Shown: positions 33,619-42,805 of the stretch, in pieces
How the letters are laid out: every line of letters begins with the position of its first letter
Numbering within the stretch: position 1 is the stretch's first letter
Origin: Betaproteobacteria bacterium
GTDB taxonomy: Bacteria > Pseudomonadota > Gammaproteobacteria > Burkholderiales > SG8-41
Length of the DNA stretch: 64,000 nucleotides
Assembly: GCA_016192825.1 (NCBI GenBank)
Contig: JACPTK010000033.1
Location: 1-64,000 of the forward strand
Direction: 5' to 3'
Program-made: the position numbers and the translations under genes
The notes under the pieces: generated by a model
Told to the model about the DNA's origin: nothing
The model's database searches: none
Seen by the model: the letters and a program-made list of their open reading frames with translations, nothing else

Positions 33619-34629
33619 TTACCATTCGCGACCAATACCAGCCGCCTTCGCTACCTTGAGCCACTTGGCGATATCGGCTGCAATCAACGCACGAAAGTCA
33701 TCCTGCGAAGCAATGACCGCCTCTGCGGCCTCCGACGCAAGCCTCTTCGCCGTGGCGGGTTCGCGCAGGATGGCGCGAATTTCGGAGTTGAGCCGGGTCA
33801 CTATTGCATCGGGCATTTGAGCCGGCCCGAGAATGCCCCACCAGACACTGCCGTCGTAACCTGGCACCCCCGCCTCCGCGATAGTCGGAACATCCGGGAT
33901 GACCGCCGCACGTCTTGCGGCGCCGACTCCAAGCGGCTTCAGCTTGGCGGAACGAACATGCGGCAACAGCGGCATCAAGGCATTGATGATCACTTCGACG
34001 TGGCCTGCCATGACATCGACGATTGCCGGGGCGCTGCCCTTGTAAGGCACGTGCCGCATGTCTATGCCCGACATCGACTTGAACAGCTCGCCTCCGAACT
34101 GGTTGAAACCTCCCGTGGCGGCATAATGCAGCTGTCCCGGCTTGCGTTTCGCCAACGCGATCAGTTCCTTTATCGAGTTGACGGGAAGCGTCGGCGTAGT
34201 TGCGATCAAGTTCGCGCCGGACCCGATCAGCGAGATGGGAGTGAAGGATTTCAAGGGGTCGTAGGGAAGCTGGTGTAGTGCCGGATTCATCGCGAACGTC
34301 GTGGAGACAAGCAGCAAGGTATAGCCGTCCGGCGCCGCCCTCGCAACGAACTCGGAGCCTATTATTCCATCGGCACCGGCGCGGTTCTCAATCACCGACG
34401 GCTGGCCAAGCCGCTTGGTCAACTTCTCACCAATGAACCGCCCGAGGATGTCGTTGGATCCGCCGGGCGTGAACGGGACAACGATACGGATCGGTTTGGT
34501 CGGATAGGCTTTGGCCGCATCGGCGCGTTGCGCCTGAGCGATGCCCGGGCCAAGCGCGATCGCCGCGGCAAAGGCCATCCATGCCGGCCGCATGACATTA
34601 TTTGCGCCGAATAGCTCAGTTTGTTTCAC
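33619..34629 (-). CDS. Bug/TctC family substrate-binding protein
   Basis: A 336-residue receptor. GTG at 34629 follows GGGAGAA; ATG at 34593 is also possible, and either gives a signal peptide ending near IAQAQ. YPTKPIRIVVPFTPGGSNDILGR, IENRAGADGIIG, LPYDPLKSFTPI and VPYKGSAPAIVDVMAG identify it. It precedes the MmgE/PrpD gene in the operon. Confidence 0.92.
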   Translation of the reverse strand: MKQTELFGANNVMRPAWMAFAAAIALGPGIAQAQRADAAKAYPTKPIRIVVPFTPGGSNDILGRFIGEKLTKRLGQPSVIENRAGADGIIGSEFVARAAPDGYTLLLVSTTFAMNPALHQLPYDPLKSFTPISLIGSGANLIATTPTLPVNSIKELIALAKRKPGQLHYAATGGFNQFGGELFKSMSGIDMRHVPYKGSAPAIVDVMAGHVEVIINALMPLLPHVRSAKLKPLGVGAARRAAVIPDVPTIAEAGVPGYDGSVWWGILGPAQMPDAIVTRLNSEIRAILREPATAKRLASEAAEAVIASQDDFRALIAADIAKWLKVAKAAGIGREW

Positions 34630-34777
34630 GTCGTTCTCCCGATTAGCTATCAGGGTGGCAGCGTATAGGGTGCTGCTCGGGTATGAAAATGAATCGGGCT
34701 ATCCAGAACCGAAACGCCGTGGCCGGATATGGCTGAGGGTCGCAGCTGAAAGTCGTGCAACCGTCGGGGCCGGATAA

Positions 34778-35767
34778 TCAGTCAGCCTTGATGCCGGCAT
34801 CTCGGACGAGTTTCGTCCATTTTGCAAGATCGCTCTTGATGATCTTCGCGAACTCATCCGGCGTGTTGCCCACTGCTTCCGCTCCCTGCTCGCTCATCTT
34901 TTGCCTGAACTCGGCAGTACGAACGATCTTCACCACTTCCCGGTTCAGTCGCGCCACGATCGGCTTCGGCATTCCTGCCGGCCCGAGCAATCCGTACCAG
35001 TAGTTCGTTTCGAAGCCTGTTACATTCTGCTCGGCCATGGTCGGCACATCGGGAACAACTTGCGAGCGTCTCTCTCCGGTAATTCCGAGCGCCTTGAGGC
35101 GACCGGCCTGAACATGCGGCATCGAGGTGGTCACGGCCACGACCAGGCACTGCACTTCGCCGGTCAATATCGCAGTAAAGACCGGCCCCACGCCTTTATA
35201 TGGAATATGGACGAAGTTGGTACCGGTCACCCATTTGAAGAGCTCCATGGTCAAGTGAGTCACGGAGCCATTACCCGATGAGCCATAGTTGAGCTCGCCG
35301 GGTCTGGCCTTGGCCTGCGCGATGAGATCCTTGATCGAATTGGCCGGAAAGGAACTGGCTGTCGCGAACAGGAGCGGCGCGCCTGTGACGAGCGTAATCG
35401 GCGTAAAGTCCTTGACGCTGTCGTAGGGCAACGTAGAGTAAGCTTGATTGACACCGTGCGTACTGCTGTTGCCAAAGACAAGGGTGTAGCCGTCCGGGGC
35501 GGCTCGTGCCGCAAGCTCGGTGCCTACCGCCCCACCGGCGCCAAGGCGGTTATCTATGATTACCGGTTGCCCCAGGCTCTCGCTGAGACTCAGTTTCGCG
35601 GCGAGCATGCGTGACAAGAGATCGACTCCCCCTCCGGGCGCGAACGGAGCGATGACCCGGATGGCGCGCGCCGGATAGGGCTGTCCTGCGGCGTCCGCCA
35701 TGGACAGCGCTAAAGCAATCAGGGGGAAAAACAGCCGCGCCAGACAGGGGCGTCGCGTCGTGACCAT
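34778..35767 (-). CDS. Bug/TctC family substrate-binding protein
   Basis: A 329-residue receptor with signal peptide (cleavage near DAAGQ). YPARAIRVIAPFAPGGGVDLLSR, IDNRLGAGG (Pro of NRPGA replaced by Leu), LPYDSVKDFTPI, IPYKGVGPVFTAILTG. Two receptor genes in a row (with 33619) but diverged, so they probably bind different ligands. It starts 19 bp after the PPC gene. Confidence 0.92.
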   Translation of the reverse strand: MVTTRRPCLARLFFPLIALALSMADAAGQPYPARAIRVIAPFAPGGGVDLLSRMLAAKLSLSESLGQPVIIDNRLGAGGAVGTELAARAAPDGYTLVFGNSSTHGVNQAYSTLPYDSVKDFTPITLVTGAPLLFATASSFPANSIKDLIAQAKARPGELNYGSSGNGSVTHLTMELFKWVTGTNFVHIPYKGVGPVFTAILTGEVQCLVVAVTTSMPHVQAGRLKALGITGERRSQVVPDVPTMAEQNVTGFETNYWYGLLGPAGMPKPIVARLNREVVKIVRTAEFRQKMSEQGAEAVGNTPDEFAKIIKSDLAKWTKLVRDAGIKAD

Positions 35768-35786
35768 ACTACCTCGACATGCCGGG

Positions 35787-36359
35787 TCAGAGTTTCACCA
35801 GCTCGTGGCCAAAGCGAGCTTTGTTTCCAGGCAGAGGCTCGCCTGTCATCGTGACGCCGGCTCCGCCGATCCGTCCAATGAGAACCGTGAAATGAGACGT
35901 CGGATGCGTGGACCGCACTATCGCACCGTCCATCAGATGGCCGCATATCGTCTGTTCGGCTGACGTTGCGGTCAGATGAACATGCAGGTAGGGCTCGCCG
36001 TGCATGAATTCGCCTTCCGCGCCGAAGGGGGTCTTGCCGAACCCGGGCGCATCCATCTGACCGATGATGCCATGCCCGCTTACTTCAAGCGGGCCGCGCA
36101 TTTCAACTGTCTCGGTCGTAATGCCCGGTGATCCTACTCCGCGAAACCGGTGCAGCCTCGCCCTCTCCAGGGCCCCGGTTATCGTCAGAACAACGCCCGA
36201 CTTGATGTTCTTGTCCTTGATGACCTTCATGAGGCCTTGCCGCACATCTTCACCCACCTCGAAACGGGCGAAGATAATTTCAGTAAACGCGCCTGAAATC
36301 GTTGTCGGCATATTCTCATCCGGGATCGCTATAAGGCATTCCTTTGACTGGTTCGACAC
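35787..36359 (-). CDS. PPC (DUF296) domain protein
   Basis: A 190-residue protein. The domain (about 25-165) has GAFTEIIFARFEVGEDVRQ and LHVHLTATSAEQTICGHLMDGAIV, where the paired His could bind metal. Bacterial PPC proteins are trimeric; their biochemical role is largely unknown, and plant versions are fused to AT-hooks. No AT-hook or signal peptide here. First gene of the long operon that continues with two TctC, MmgE/PrpD, TctC and two CapA proteins; box B lies 45 bp upstream. Confidence 0.85.
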   Translation of the reverse strand: MSNQSKECLIAIPDENMPTTISGAFTEIIFARFEVGEDVRQGLMKVIKDKNIKSGVVLTITGALERARLHRFRGVGSPGITTETVEMRGPLEVSGHGIIGQMDAPGFGKTPFGAEGEFMHGEPYLHVHLTATSAEQTICGHLMDGAIVRSTHPTSHFTVLIGRIGGAGVTMTGEPLPGNKARFGHELVKL

Positions 36360-36403
36360 ATTCTAAGAGAAAGCTCGCCCAACAGTAAATCGCCAGGTAT
36401 TAA

Positions 36404-36429
36404 CTAGCTACTATTTAATAATTGCATAT
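36404..36429 (-). promoter_or_regulatory. Shared 26-bp box, copy B
   Basis: CTAGCTACTATTT then AATAATTGCATAT, 45 bp upstream of the PPC gene start. Spacing to the start codon matches box A (42 bp). Confidence 0.65.
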
Positions 36430-36452
36430 GAGATGACCGGACCCCATTCAAC

Positions 36453-37679
36453 TCAATGCAAATCGCCGAAATAGCCCGACTTGACCGCCCACAGCCAAAG
36501 GTAGGCCAGCTTCTCGTTGTGCAGAGCCCAGTGGCCCATGTGAGTGTATCTGGGGACACGAACGAGATGCGCCCCCATGGTTTTCCCGGCGTACCGCTTC
36601 ACCATGAAGCCGTCCTGCCGCTCCTCCATGCGTTCACCGCCTCTGATCCAATGGTTCTTGTCGTTTTCTCCCACCATGAGCAGCACCTTGAGGCCGGCAA
36701 GGAAACGCCCATCCGGCTCCTCGAGCTGGGCCACGTACTCCTCCATCGGCAGGCCGGTCGCTTTCCGGTAATCCGCAAGCCTCTTCAGGTCGCCATGGTG
36801 CGAAGTCACCTGGAGATCGGGGTTGAACAGGGGCGTGGTTTCACGCCCCAGCTCGAACCGTTGTTCCATGCGGCCCCACGGCGTCAGTTCCGGCGCGTCC
36901 TCGTAGCCGGAGCTGTGACGGTACTCTTCCACCGTCCTGTAGAGCAGATTACCGATGGCGCGTTGCTTGTGAGCCTCGCCGACTCCGACCGGCGGCAGTC
37001 CCAGCGACTCGCGCCATTCCAGGATCCACTTGTCGCAACCGCCGCTGCCCCACCCGACTAACCCCGTCACCCTGGCCGTCTTGAGATATTTGCACAGGTC
37101 GACCGCCATCGGGCCGCCGGTGGAGTGTCCCATCGCAAACAGCTTCTGGCCCGCCAGGTCCTGCTCGACCAGCGCGCCCATGCCCTGCATGTAAACCTGG
37201 TATGTCGCTTTCAGCAGCCGATCGCGACACTCCTCCTCGACAATGTCGCGATCGAGCAGATAGAACGGCTTCCTTTCCGTCACGGGGGCCCGCCACTTGC
37301 CGCCTCGCGGCCATAGGCCCGGATACGAGGGCGTCAGCACCTGAAAGCCTTGCGCAGCCAGAACACGAGCCAATCCCGGCCTGCCGTCGGGTGTGGCCTG
37401 GAAATCGAGCTCGTTCACTCCTCCGCCGTGTATGAGAACGAAGGAATACCCGGGCAACGTCTGTCTTGCCGGGACATACAGTGTGCCGTGTATATCCCAG
37501 TCGTATCCATTGCGGCGATAACGGGCCCGCACTTCCTTTTCGCTAAAGCCGGTTTGCCCATATGGCGGCCCAATATCAATGAACGTCTGCCAGTCGAGTG
37601 GAACTAAAAGATCCTCTCCTTTAAGGAGAGACACGTATTTCCCGATCGAATCATTCGCATCGAGATAGGCAGTATCCAT
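36453..37679 (-). CDS. Alpha/beta hydrolase
   Basis: A 408-residue hydrolase. The nucleophile elbow is AMGHSTGGPMA (Ser about 189); the oxyanion region is LIHGGG (about 84-89); the catalytic His is probably in THMGHWALH near residue 385. An N-terminal extension of about 70 residues is typical of a subgroup of uncharacterised esterases. Possibly a carboxylesterase or amidase releasing acids for the neighbouring pathway. Stands between the PPC operon and the truncated carboxyltransferase. Confidence 0.85.
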   Translation of the reverse strand: MDTAYLDANDSIGKYVSLLKGEDLLVPLDWQTFIDIGPPYGQTGFSEKEVRARYRRNGYDWDIHGTLYVPARQTLPGYSFVLIHGGGVNELDFQATPDGRPGLARVLAAQGFQVLTPSYPGLWPRGGKWRAPVTERKPFYLLDRDIVEEECRDRLLKATYQVYMQGMGALVEQDLAGQKLFAMGHSTGGPMAVDLCKYLKTARVTGLVGWGSGGCDKWILEWRESLGLPPVGVGEAHKQRAIGNLLYRTVEEYRHSSGYEDAPELTPWGRMEQRFELGRETTPLFNPDLQVTSHHGDLKRLADYRKATGLPMEEYVAQLEEPDGRFLAGLKVLLMVGENDKNHWIRGGERMEERQDGFMVKRYAGKTMGAHLVRVPRYTHMGHWALHNEKLAYLWLWAVKSGYFGDLH

Positions 37680-37734
37680 CGTTTTCTTTCGCGCCGGGAG
37701 AACTGGATTTACGCGCTTCGGTCACGCTTCACGT

Positions 37735-38208
37735 TTAACGAGAAGCCCTCGGTTCAGCTTGTGTTAGCGGAGTGTAGGCGAGCACGCCGATCGTGTACGC
37801 ACCAAGCTCCTTCGCGCGCTTGAGCAGATAGACAATGGCATCAAGGTCATTCAGCGGCTCCACGACCCGGAAGCGCCGCAGTCCATTTGCCACGAGCCGT
37901 TCGGTCCACAGCAGAAGCAGATCATCCGGTACGACGTCGAAGCCCGTCAGATGCCTGCTGCGTGCCGTCCCGTACAGCGGCGTTTGGGTGACTTTCCGGC
38001 ATATCAACCTTATGCGTTCCCATGGATTTTCCTTGAGGTAACGCACGCAGACGTCGAAGTGCCCGCCTCCGAGCAGGTCGATGCCGTCAAAACCGGCGCG
38101 GTCCATTTTTCCCGCGACCGGCAGCATCATGGCCGTGGTCATGCGCGAAGCCCATAAGCACTGGTGCGCGTCGCGAAATGTCTGGTCGATTATCTTGATT
38201 TCCTTCAT
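37735..38208 (-). pseudogene. Truncated third carboxyltransferase (N-terminal third)
   Basis: 157 residues from ATG 38208, starting MKEIKIIDQTFRDAHQCLWA and keeping the paralogue sequence to GAYTIGVLAY (about residue 150), then about 10 unrelated residues and a stop. The Lys and His-His motifs are in the missing part, so it cannot be active. Closest to copy 2 (26053). A leftover of duplication of the carboxylase region. Confidence 0.85.
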
Positions 38209-38367
38209 GCCGGCAATACTGAGCCACGGTCGATTTCCGCGCCGTGGTTTCCCCCTTCGGCTCGCGGGAGGCGAAGCCACGCTTTTCGCCGGCGGTCTCG
38301 CAATCGATATTCCGCGGGCGCAAACGCTCTGTCCCGCATTTGAGCGAACCCCATGTTTCCGGAAATG

Positions 38368-39336
38368 CTAGTTCTTGATACCGATCCCGGCTTCCTTGAT
38401 GACCTTTTCCCACCTGGCCATGTCGGTTTTCATGAACGCGGCGAATTCCCCGGGCGTGCTGCCGACCGGCTCCGCTCCCTGCGCCACCAGGTTGTCCCTG
38501 ACCTCCGGCAGGCGCAGCACCTTCGCGACCTCCCCCTGCAGGCGTGCGATGACCGGGCGCGGCGTCGCCTTCGGCACCACCATGCCGTACCAGTTGATGA
38601 CCTCGTAGCCTGGCAGCGTATCCGCGACGGTCGGCAGATCCGGCAGCAGTGCCGAGCGCGCCTTGCCGAGCGTCGCGATCCCCCGCAGCCTGCCGCTCTT
38701 GATGAGCGGCAGCCCCGACAGCAGCGCCCCGAACGTGACCTGGACGTGGCCGCCAGTGATGGCGACAAGGCCCGGCGCGCTGCCCTGGTACGGGACGTGG
38801 GTGAGCTTCACGCCCGCCATCAGGTTGAACAGCTCGGCGGCGAGGTGCGGCGTGCCGCCGATGCCGCTCGAGTAAAAGTTGATCTGCCCGGGCTTGCTCC
38901 TGGCCACCGCGATCAGGTCGGGCACGGTCTTCACCGGGAACGCCGGGTGCACCAGCAGCGCGGACGATACCGATGCCACGTGGGTCACCGGGGCGAAATC
39001 GCGCGCCATGTCGAACGACAGCCTGGAATACAGGAGCGGGTTCACGCTAAGGTTGCCGATCGTCCCGAAAAACACCGTGTGGCCGTCGGGCGCCGCCTTG
39101 GCGGCAAGGTCCGTGCCGATCAGGCCGCCCGCCCCGGGGCGATTGTCGATCACGATCGGCTGGCCGAGGCTCTCGGTCAGCCGCGGCGCCATGACGCGCG
39201 CGACGATGTCGATGCCGCCGCCGGGCGGAAAGCCGATGATTACGCGTATCGGCCGCGCGAGGTGCGTCTGCGCCGGCGCGGCAACCGCCGGAAGCGACAG
39301 CGCTATCACCAGGGCAACCGCGGTTTCCCGTCTCAT
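38368..39336 (-). CDS. Bug/TctC family substrate-binding protein
   Basis: A 322-residue receptor with a signal peptide ending near AAPAQ. Motifs: RPIRVIIGFPPGGGIDIVAR, IDNRPGAGGLIG, LSFDMARDFAPV, VPYQGSAPGLVAITGG. Its start overlaps the MmgE/PrpD stop by 4 bp (ATGA), so both are translated together. Confidence 0.92.
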   Translation of the reverse strand: MRRETAVALVIALSLPAVAAPAQTHLARPIRVIIGFPPGGGIDIVARVMAPRLTESLGQPIVIDNRPGAGGLIGTDLAAKAAPDGHTVFFGTIGNLSVNPLLYSRLSFDMARDFAPVTHVASVSSALLVHPAFPVKTVPDLIAVARSKPGQINFYSSGIGGTPHLAAELFNLMAGVKLTHVPYQGSAPGLVAITGGHVQVTFGALLSGLPLIKSGRLRGIATLGKARSALLPDLPTVADTLPGYEVINWYGMVVPKATPRPVIARLQGEVAKVLRLPEVRDNLVAQGAEPVGSTPGEFAAFMKTDMARWEKVIKEAGIGIKN

Positions 39337-40724
39337 GTTTTCTCCTTGAAGCGCACCGGCGCGAGAAAGTCGCGCATCGAGTCCAGGTTCTCCAGCCGCC
39401 GGATGCGCGCGAGGCAGTCGTCGATCCGGTCCGGCGGCAGCACGCGCCGCGCGTTGCGCGTGAACTTGTCGATGAGCTCCGCGTGCACCTCGTTGCCGTC
39501 CAGGCCCGGCACGGAAAAACCGGAGGTGACCCGGCGCGACAGCGTTTTCCCGCCCTTCAGCCCGAGAACGACTTCCATGCCGAGGAAATCCTGCCCCTGG
39601 GTGAAGTCGAGCTTCGCCATGGCCGGGTGCGGCTCGAAGCTGACCCGCTTCATGAGCGCGCGCAGCCGCGGGTCGCCCGCGCGCTCGTCAGTGAACTGCT
39701 CGACCTCCAGCTGGCCGTCGAGCAGCGCCGCCGCGATGCAATAATGCAGGCTCAATTTGCCTTCCAGCCCGTTGCGCGGATTGTCGTTCCACAGAGAATG
39801 CCACACCATGTGATTGCCGAGGCAGCGCACCGATTCGACCTGGCCGGCGGTTACCCCCTCCTCCTTCGCCATGCGCAGCACGGCGACCACGCCCGCCTGC
39901 GCGTGAAAATTGCAGGGGAAGCGCTTGAACGCAATGCCACAGCCCACGATTTCCAGCGGCTTGCCGATGCTGTCCGAGATCAATTCCGCGTTTCCGGGCT
40001 TGCCGCCCGAAAAGACGTTGACGAAACCGTGGCGGTCTTCGAGCAGACCGTCCGCGCCGGCGAGCCCCGCGCCGGCGAACTCCGCCGCGGCGAGCCCGCC
40101 GCGCGCCGCCAGCCCCGCGGACAGCGGCTTGGCCATGCTGCCCATGTGCGTGCGCATCCCCGAGGACTGCATGGCGGCGAGCCCCAGCGCGTTCTCGGTC
40201 GCCGCGGCGTCGAAGCCGCGCAGCTTCGCGACCGCGGCGGCGGCGCCCAGCGTGCCCAGCACGGGCGTCGCGACCCAGCCCAGCTTGATCGCCTGCGGGT
40301 TGATCAGCCGCCCCACCCTCGCGCAAACCTCGAAGCCGGCGACGTAGGCGCTGGCGAAATCACGGCCACTGCCGCCGTGAGTTTCCGCCGCGGCAAAAAG
40401 GGCGGGCAGGATGACGACGCTCGGATGCCCGGACATGCCGAAGGTCGCATCGTCGTATTCCTCCCAGTGCGCAAGGTTGCCGTTCACCAGCGCCGCGGCT
40501 TCCGGGGATGCCGTGCGGGTGTCGCCGATGAGGCTCGCGCCGCCGGATGCGTACTGGGAGAGCACGTGGCGCTTGAGGATGCGCGGGCCCTGCGCCGGGC
40601 ATGCCGCCAGCGCCACCGCCAGGTAGTCGGTGGCGGCCGCCTTGACCCAGGCAGTCGCGGCGCCCGGAAGGTCCTGGTAGCGCAAGCCGGCCGTCCAGCT
40701 CGCCAGCATCCGGGTCAGCCCCAT
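39333..40724 (-). CDS. MmgE/PrpD family protein
   Basis: A 463-residue enzyme; ATG at 40724 with GAGGCGGAG upstream. HWEEYDDATFGMSGHPSVVILPAL (about 86-109) and KRFPCNFHAQAGVVA (about 278-292) are the two conserved regions. Substrate unknown. Third gene of the unit TctC (41586) - hydrolase (40748) - this gene - TctC (38368). Confidence 0.9.
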   Translation of the reverse strand: MGLTRMLASWTAGLRYQDLPGAATAWVKAAATDYLAVALAACPAQGPRILKRHVLSQYASGGASLIGDTRTASPEAAALVNGNLAHWEEYDDATFGMSGHPSVVILPALFAAAETHGGSGRDFASAYVAGFEVCARVGRLINPQAIKLGWVATPVLGTLGAAAAVAKLRGFDAAATENALGLAAMQSSGMRTHMGSMAKPLSAGLAARGGLAAAEFAGAGLAGADGLLEDRHGFVNVFSGGKPGNAELISDSIGKPLEIVGCGIAFKRFPCNFHAQAGVVAVLRMAKEEGVTAGQVESVRCLGNHMVWHSLWNDNPRNGLEGKLSLHYCIAAALLDGQLEVEQFTDERAGDPRLRALMKRVSFEPHPAMAKLDFTQGQDFLGMEVVLGLKGGKTLSRRVTSGFSVPGLDGNEVHAELIDKFTRNARRVLPPDRIDDCLARIRRLENLDSMRDFLAPVRFKEKT

Positions 40725-40747
40725 CGTCCGCTCCGCCTCGCGCCGGT

Positions 40748-41563
40748 TCAACCCGGTGAAGGACTGCTGCGCAAAATGAAATCCAGGGTCGCCTGCGCGC
40801 ACCGGTCCGGATCGCTGGCCGCGACATGAAAGGAATCGCCCGGCAGCACCAGCAACTCGGAGTTCGGCATCTTCTCCTGCCACGCGCGCGTTTCCGCCAC
40901 GGAGCCGAGCGAGCTGCCTTCGGTCGTGATGACGAGCGTCGGGCAGACGATGCGCGGCAGCACCGCCGTGATGTCCGTGGTCAGGATTCGGGTGATGTAA
41001 CCGATCTGGGTGGACACGGCGGTCCGCCCCATCATCCTTATCCACCACTCGACGCCTTCCGGCGGCAAGCGGCTGCCGAGACGGCCAGTCATCGTCCGGC
41101 GTGCCCAGTGCTCGACGCCCAGCTTTTCGAACTCCTCGGTCCAGGCGGTGACGCGCGCGGACAGATCCCGGCGGGGCGGTGGCGTCCCCACGACGGTCAG
41201 CGTGCGCACAATCTCGGGGCAACGAGCGGCAAAACAGCGCGCGATGGTTCCGCCGAGCTTGGCGCCCACGAGGTGCACGCGAGCAATGCCGAGCTGCTTC
41301 AGGAGGACGAGGTAATCATCGATGAGCCCTTCGATCGTCCAGGGATAATCGCGCGCCATCGGCGTGGACGCACCGAATCCGCGCATGTCCGGCCGCACCA
41401 CGCGGAAGCGGCGGGCGAGGTGCGGCACCCAGCCGAACCACACCGCGCCGCTCTCGGTGTTGCCGTGAAGCATCAGGATGGTTTCCGCCTCGCGCCACGG
41501 ATCCGTGTAATCGTCGACGACGTAGTGCATCTCCAGTTCGGGCGAAATCCGGGTCGTCGGCAC
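40748..41563 (-). CDS. Alpha/beta hydrolase with altered nucleophile elbow
   Basis: A 271-residue protein of the MhpC-like fold: LMLHGNTESG (oxyanion), VRPDMRGFGAS and catalytic-His region GDSFHVAASDP. The elbow reads VGAKLGGTIA where active hydrolases have G-x-S-x-G, so Lys stands at the nucleophile position. Either it is inactive as an esterase, or works on a substrate without Ser (for example as a decarboxylase-like or dehalogenase-like variant). It is in the TctC/MmgE operon with 22 bp to the upstream TctC. Confidence 0.8.
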   Translation of the reverse strand: MPTTRISPELEMHYVVDDYTDPWREAETILMLHGNTESGAVWFGWVPHLARRFRVVRPDMRGFGASTPMARDYPWTIEGLIDDYLVLLKQLGIARVHLVGAKLGGTIARCFAARCPEIVRTLTVVGTPPPRRDLSARVTAWTEEFEKLGVEHWARRTMTGRLGSRLPPEGVEWWIRMMGRTAVSTQIGYITRILTTDITAVLPRIVCPTLVITTEGSSLGSVAETRAWQEKMPNSELLVLPGDSFHVAASDPDRCAQATLDFILRSSPSPG

Positions 41564-41585
41564 GTTTCATTCCCCCTTCGCGCAA

Positions 41586-42563
41586 TCAGTCCGCCCGGAT
41601 GCCCGCCTGCTTGATCACTTTCGCCCACTTGGCGATTTCCGCCCTGACGAAACGTCCGAATTCGGCCCGGCCATTGGCGACCACCTCGAAGCCCCGACCC
41701 AGCAGTGGCTGCCTGACGTCCGGCCGGTCCAGCACCTGGACCAGGTCGCGATTGAGTTTGTCGAGTATCCGTGCCGGGGTCTTCGCGGGCGCCATCACGC
41801 CGTACCACTGCATCGACTCGAATCCCGGGACGCCCGCCTCGGACACGGTGGGCAGCTCGGGCGCAACCGGGGAACGACGCGCGCCCGAGACCGCGAGCAC
41901 CCGCAGCTTCCCGCTTTTCACCGACGGCATCGTGGAAGGCAGGCTGCCGAAATAGATCTGCACCCGCCCCCCGGTCAGGTCGATGAGGGCGGGACCCGCG
42001 CCCTTGTACGGCACGTGGATCATGCTCACGCCGGTCATCACCTTGAACAGCTCGGCGGAAAGATGCGGTGACGTCCCGTTGCCCGCCGACGCGTAGTGGT
42101 ACTGGGTGGGCCTGGACTTCATCAGGGCGATCAACTCCTTGACGGACGCGGCCGGCAGCGACGGGTGGACCACCAGGATGTTCTGGGCAACGGCCAGCAT
42201 CGTGATGGGGGCGAGATCCTTGACCGGGTCGTACGGCACCTTGGTCAGGGTGGGCGCGATGGTGATGGACGCGATCAACCCCATCACAATCGTGTGGCCG
42301 TCGGGAGCCGCGTTCGCCGCCAGGTTGACGGCGATCGTCCCGCTCGCGCCGCCGCGGTTGTCGATGACGACGGTCTGTCCCCAATGCTCGGAAAGCTTCT
42401 GGCCGACGATCCGCGCCAGCAAATCCGCGCCCCCGCCGGGCGGGACGGGGATGACGAAGCGGACAGGCCTGGCGGGATAGTCCTGCCGTTCCTGCGCCGC
42501 CAGGGGCACGCACACGCAGGCCAGCAATACTGCGATACCGCATTTGAACCAACGAACGCTCAT
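41586..42563 (-). CDS. Bug/TctC family substrate-binding protein
   Basis: A 325-residue receptor, signal peptide ending near LAAQE. YPARPVRFVIPVPPGGGADLLAR, IDNRGGASGTIA, VPYDPVKDLAPI, VPYKGAGPALIDLTGG. First intact gene of the operon of TctC-hydrolase-MmgE/PrpD-TctC. Confidence 0.92.
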   Translation of the reverse strand: MSVRWFKCGIAVLLACVCVPLAAQERQDYPARPVRFVIPVPPGGGADLLARIVGQKLSEHWGQTVVIDNRGGASGTIAVNLAANAAPDGHTIVMGLIASITIAPTLTKVPYDPVKDLAPITMLAVAQNILVVHPSLPAASVKELIALMKSRPTQYHYASAGNGTSPHLSAELFKVMTGVSMIHVPYKGAGPALIDLTGGRVQIYFGSLPSTMPSVKSGKLRVLAVSGARRSPVAPELPTVSEAGVPGFESMQWYGVMAPAKTPARILDKLNRDLVQVLDRPDVRQPLLGRGFEVVANGRAEFGRFVRAEIAKWAKVIKQAGIRAD

Positions 42564-42582
42564 ACCATTTCTCCTCGGTAAT

Positions 42583-42783
42583 TTATCTTAATCCGCGGCG
42601 GCGGCAGGCATCCTTATCGGTCGATGCCGACGATGCCGTATTCATGGTGTTCTTCGCGTCCGCGAGCACCGTCGGCTCGAAGAACGTGCCGCCCAGGGCG
42701 TGGCGCTTGCCGCCGGTGAGGATGCGCGCGCCCTTTCTCACCGCATCGCCGATGTACTCCTCGACTTTTTCCACCGCCTTCAT
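42583..42783 (-). pseudogene. Aldehyde dehydrogenase fragment (GabD-like)
   Basis: Reads [20 protein letters not shown] then [13 protein letters not shown], the segment about two thirds into succinate-semialdehyde dehydrogenases; the catalytic Cys and Glu regions are missing. The tail after NTMNTA is unrelated. It is a remnant between the ThDP enzyme and the TctC gene. Confidence 0.8.
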
Positions 42784-42805
42784 GTCGCAATGTCGGCGAC
42801 CGGAC

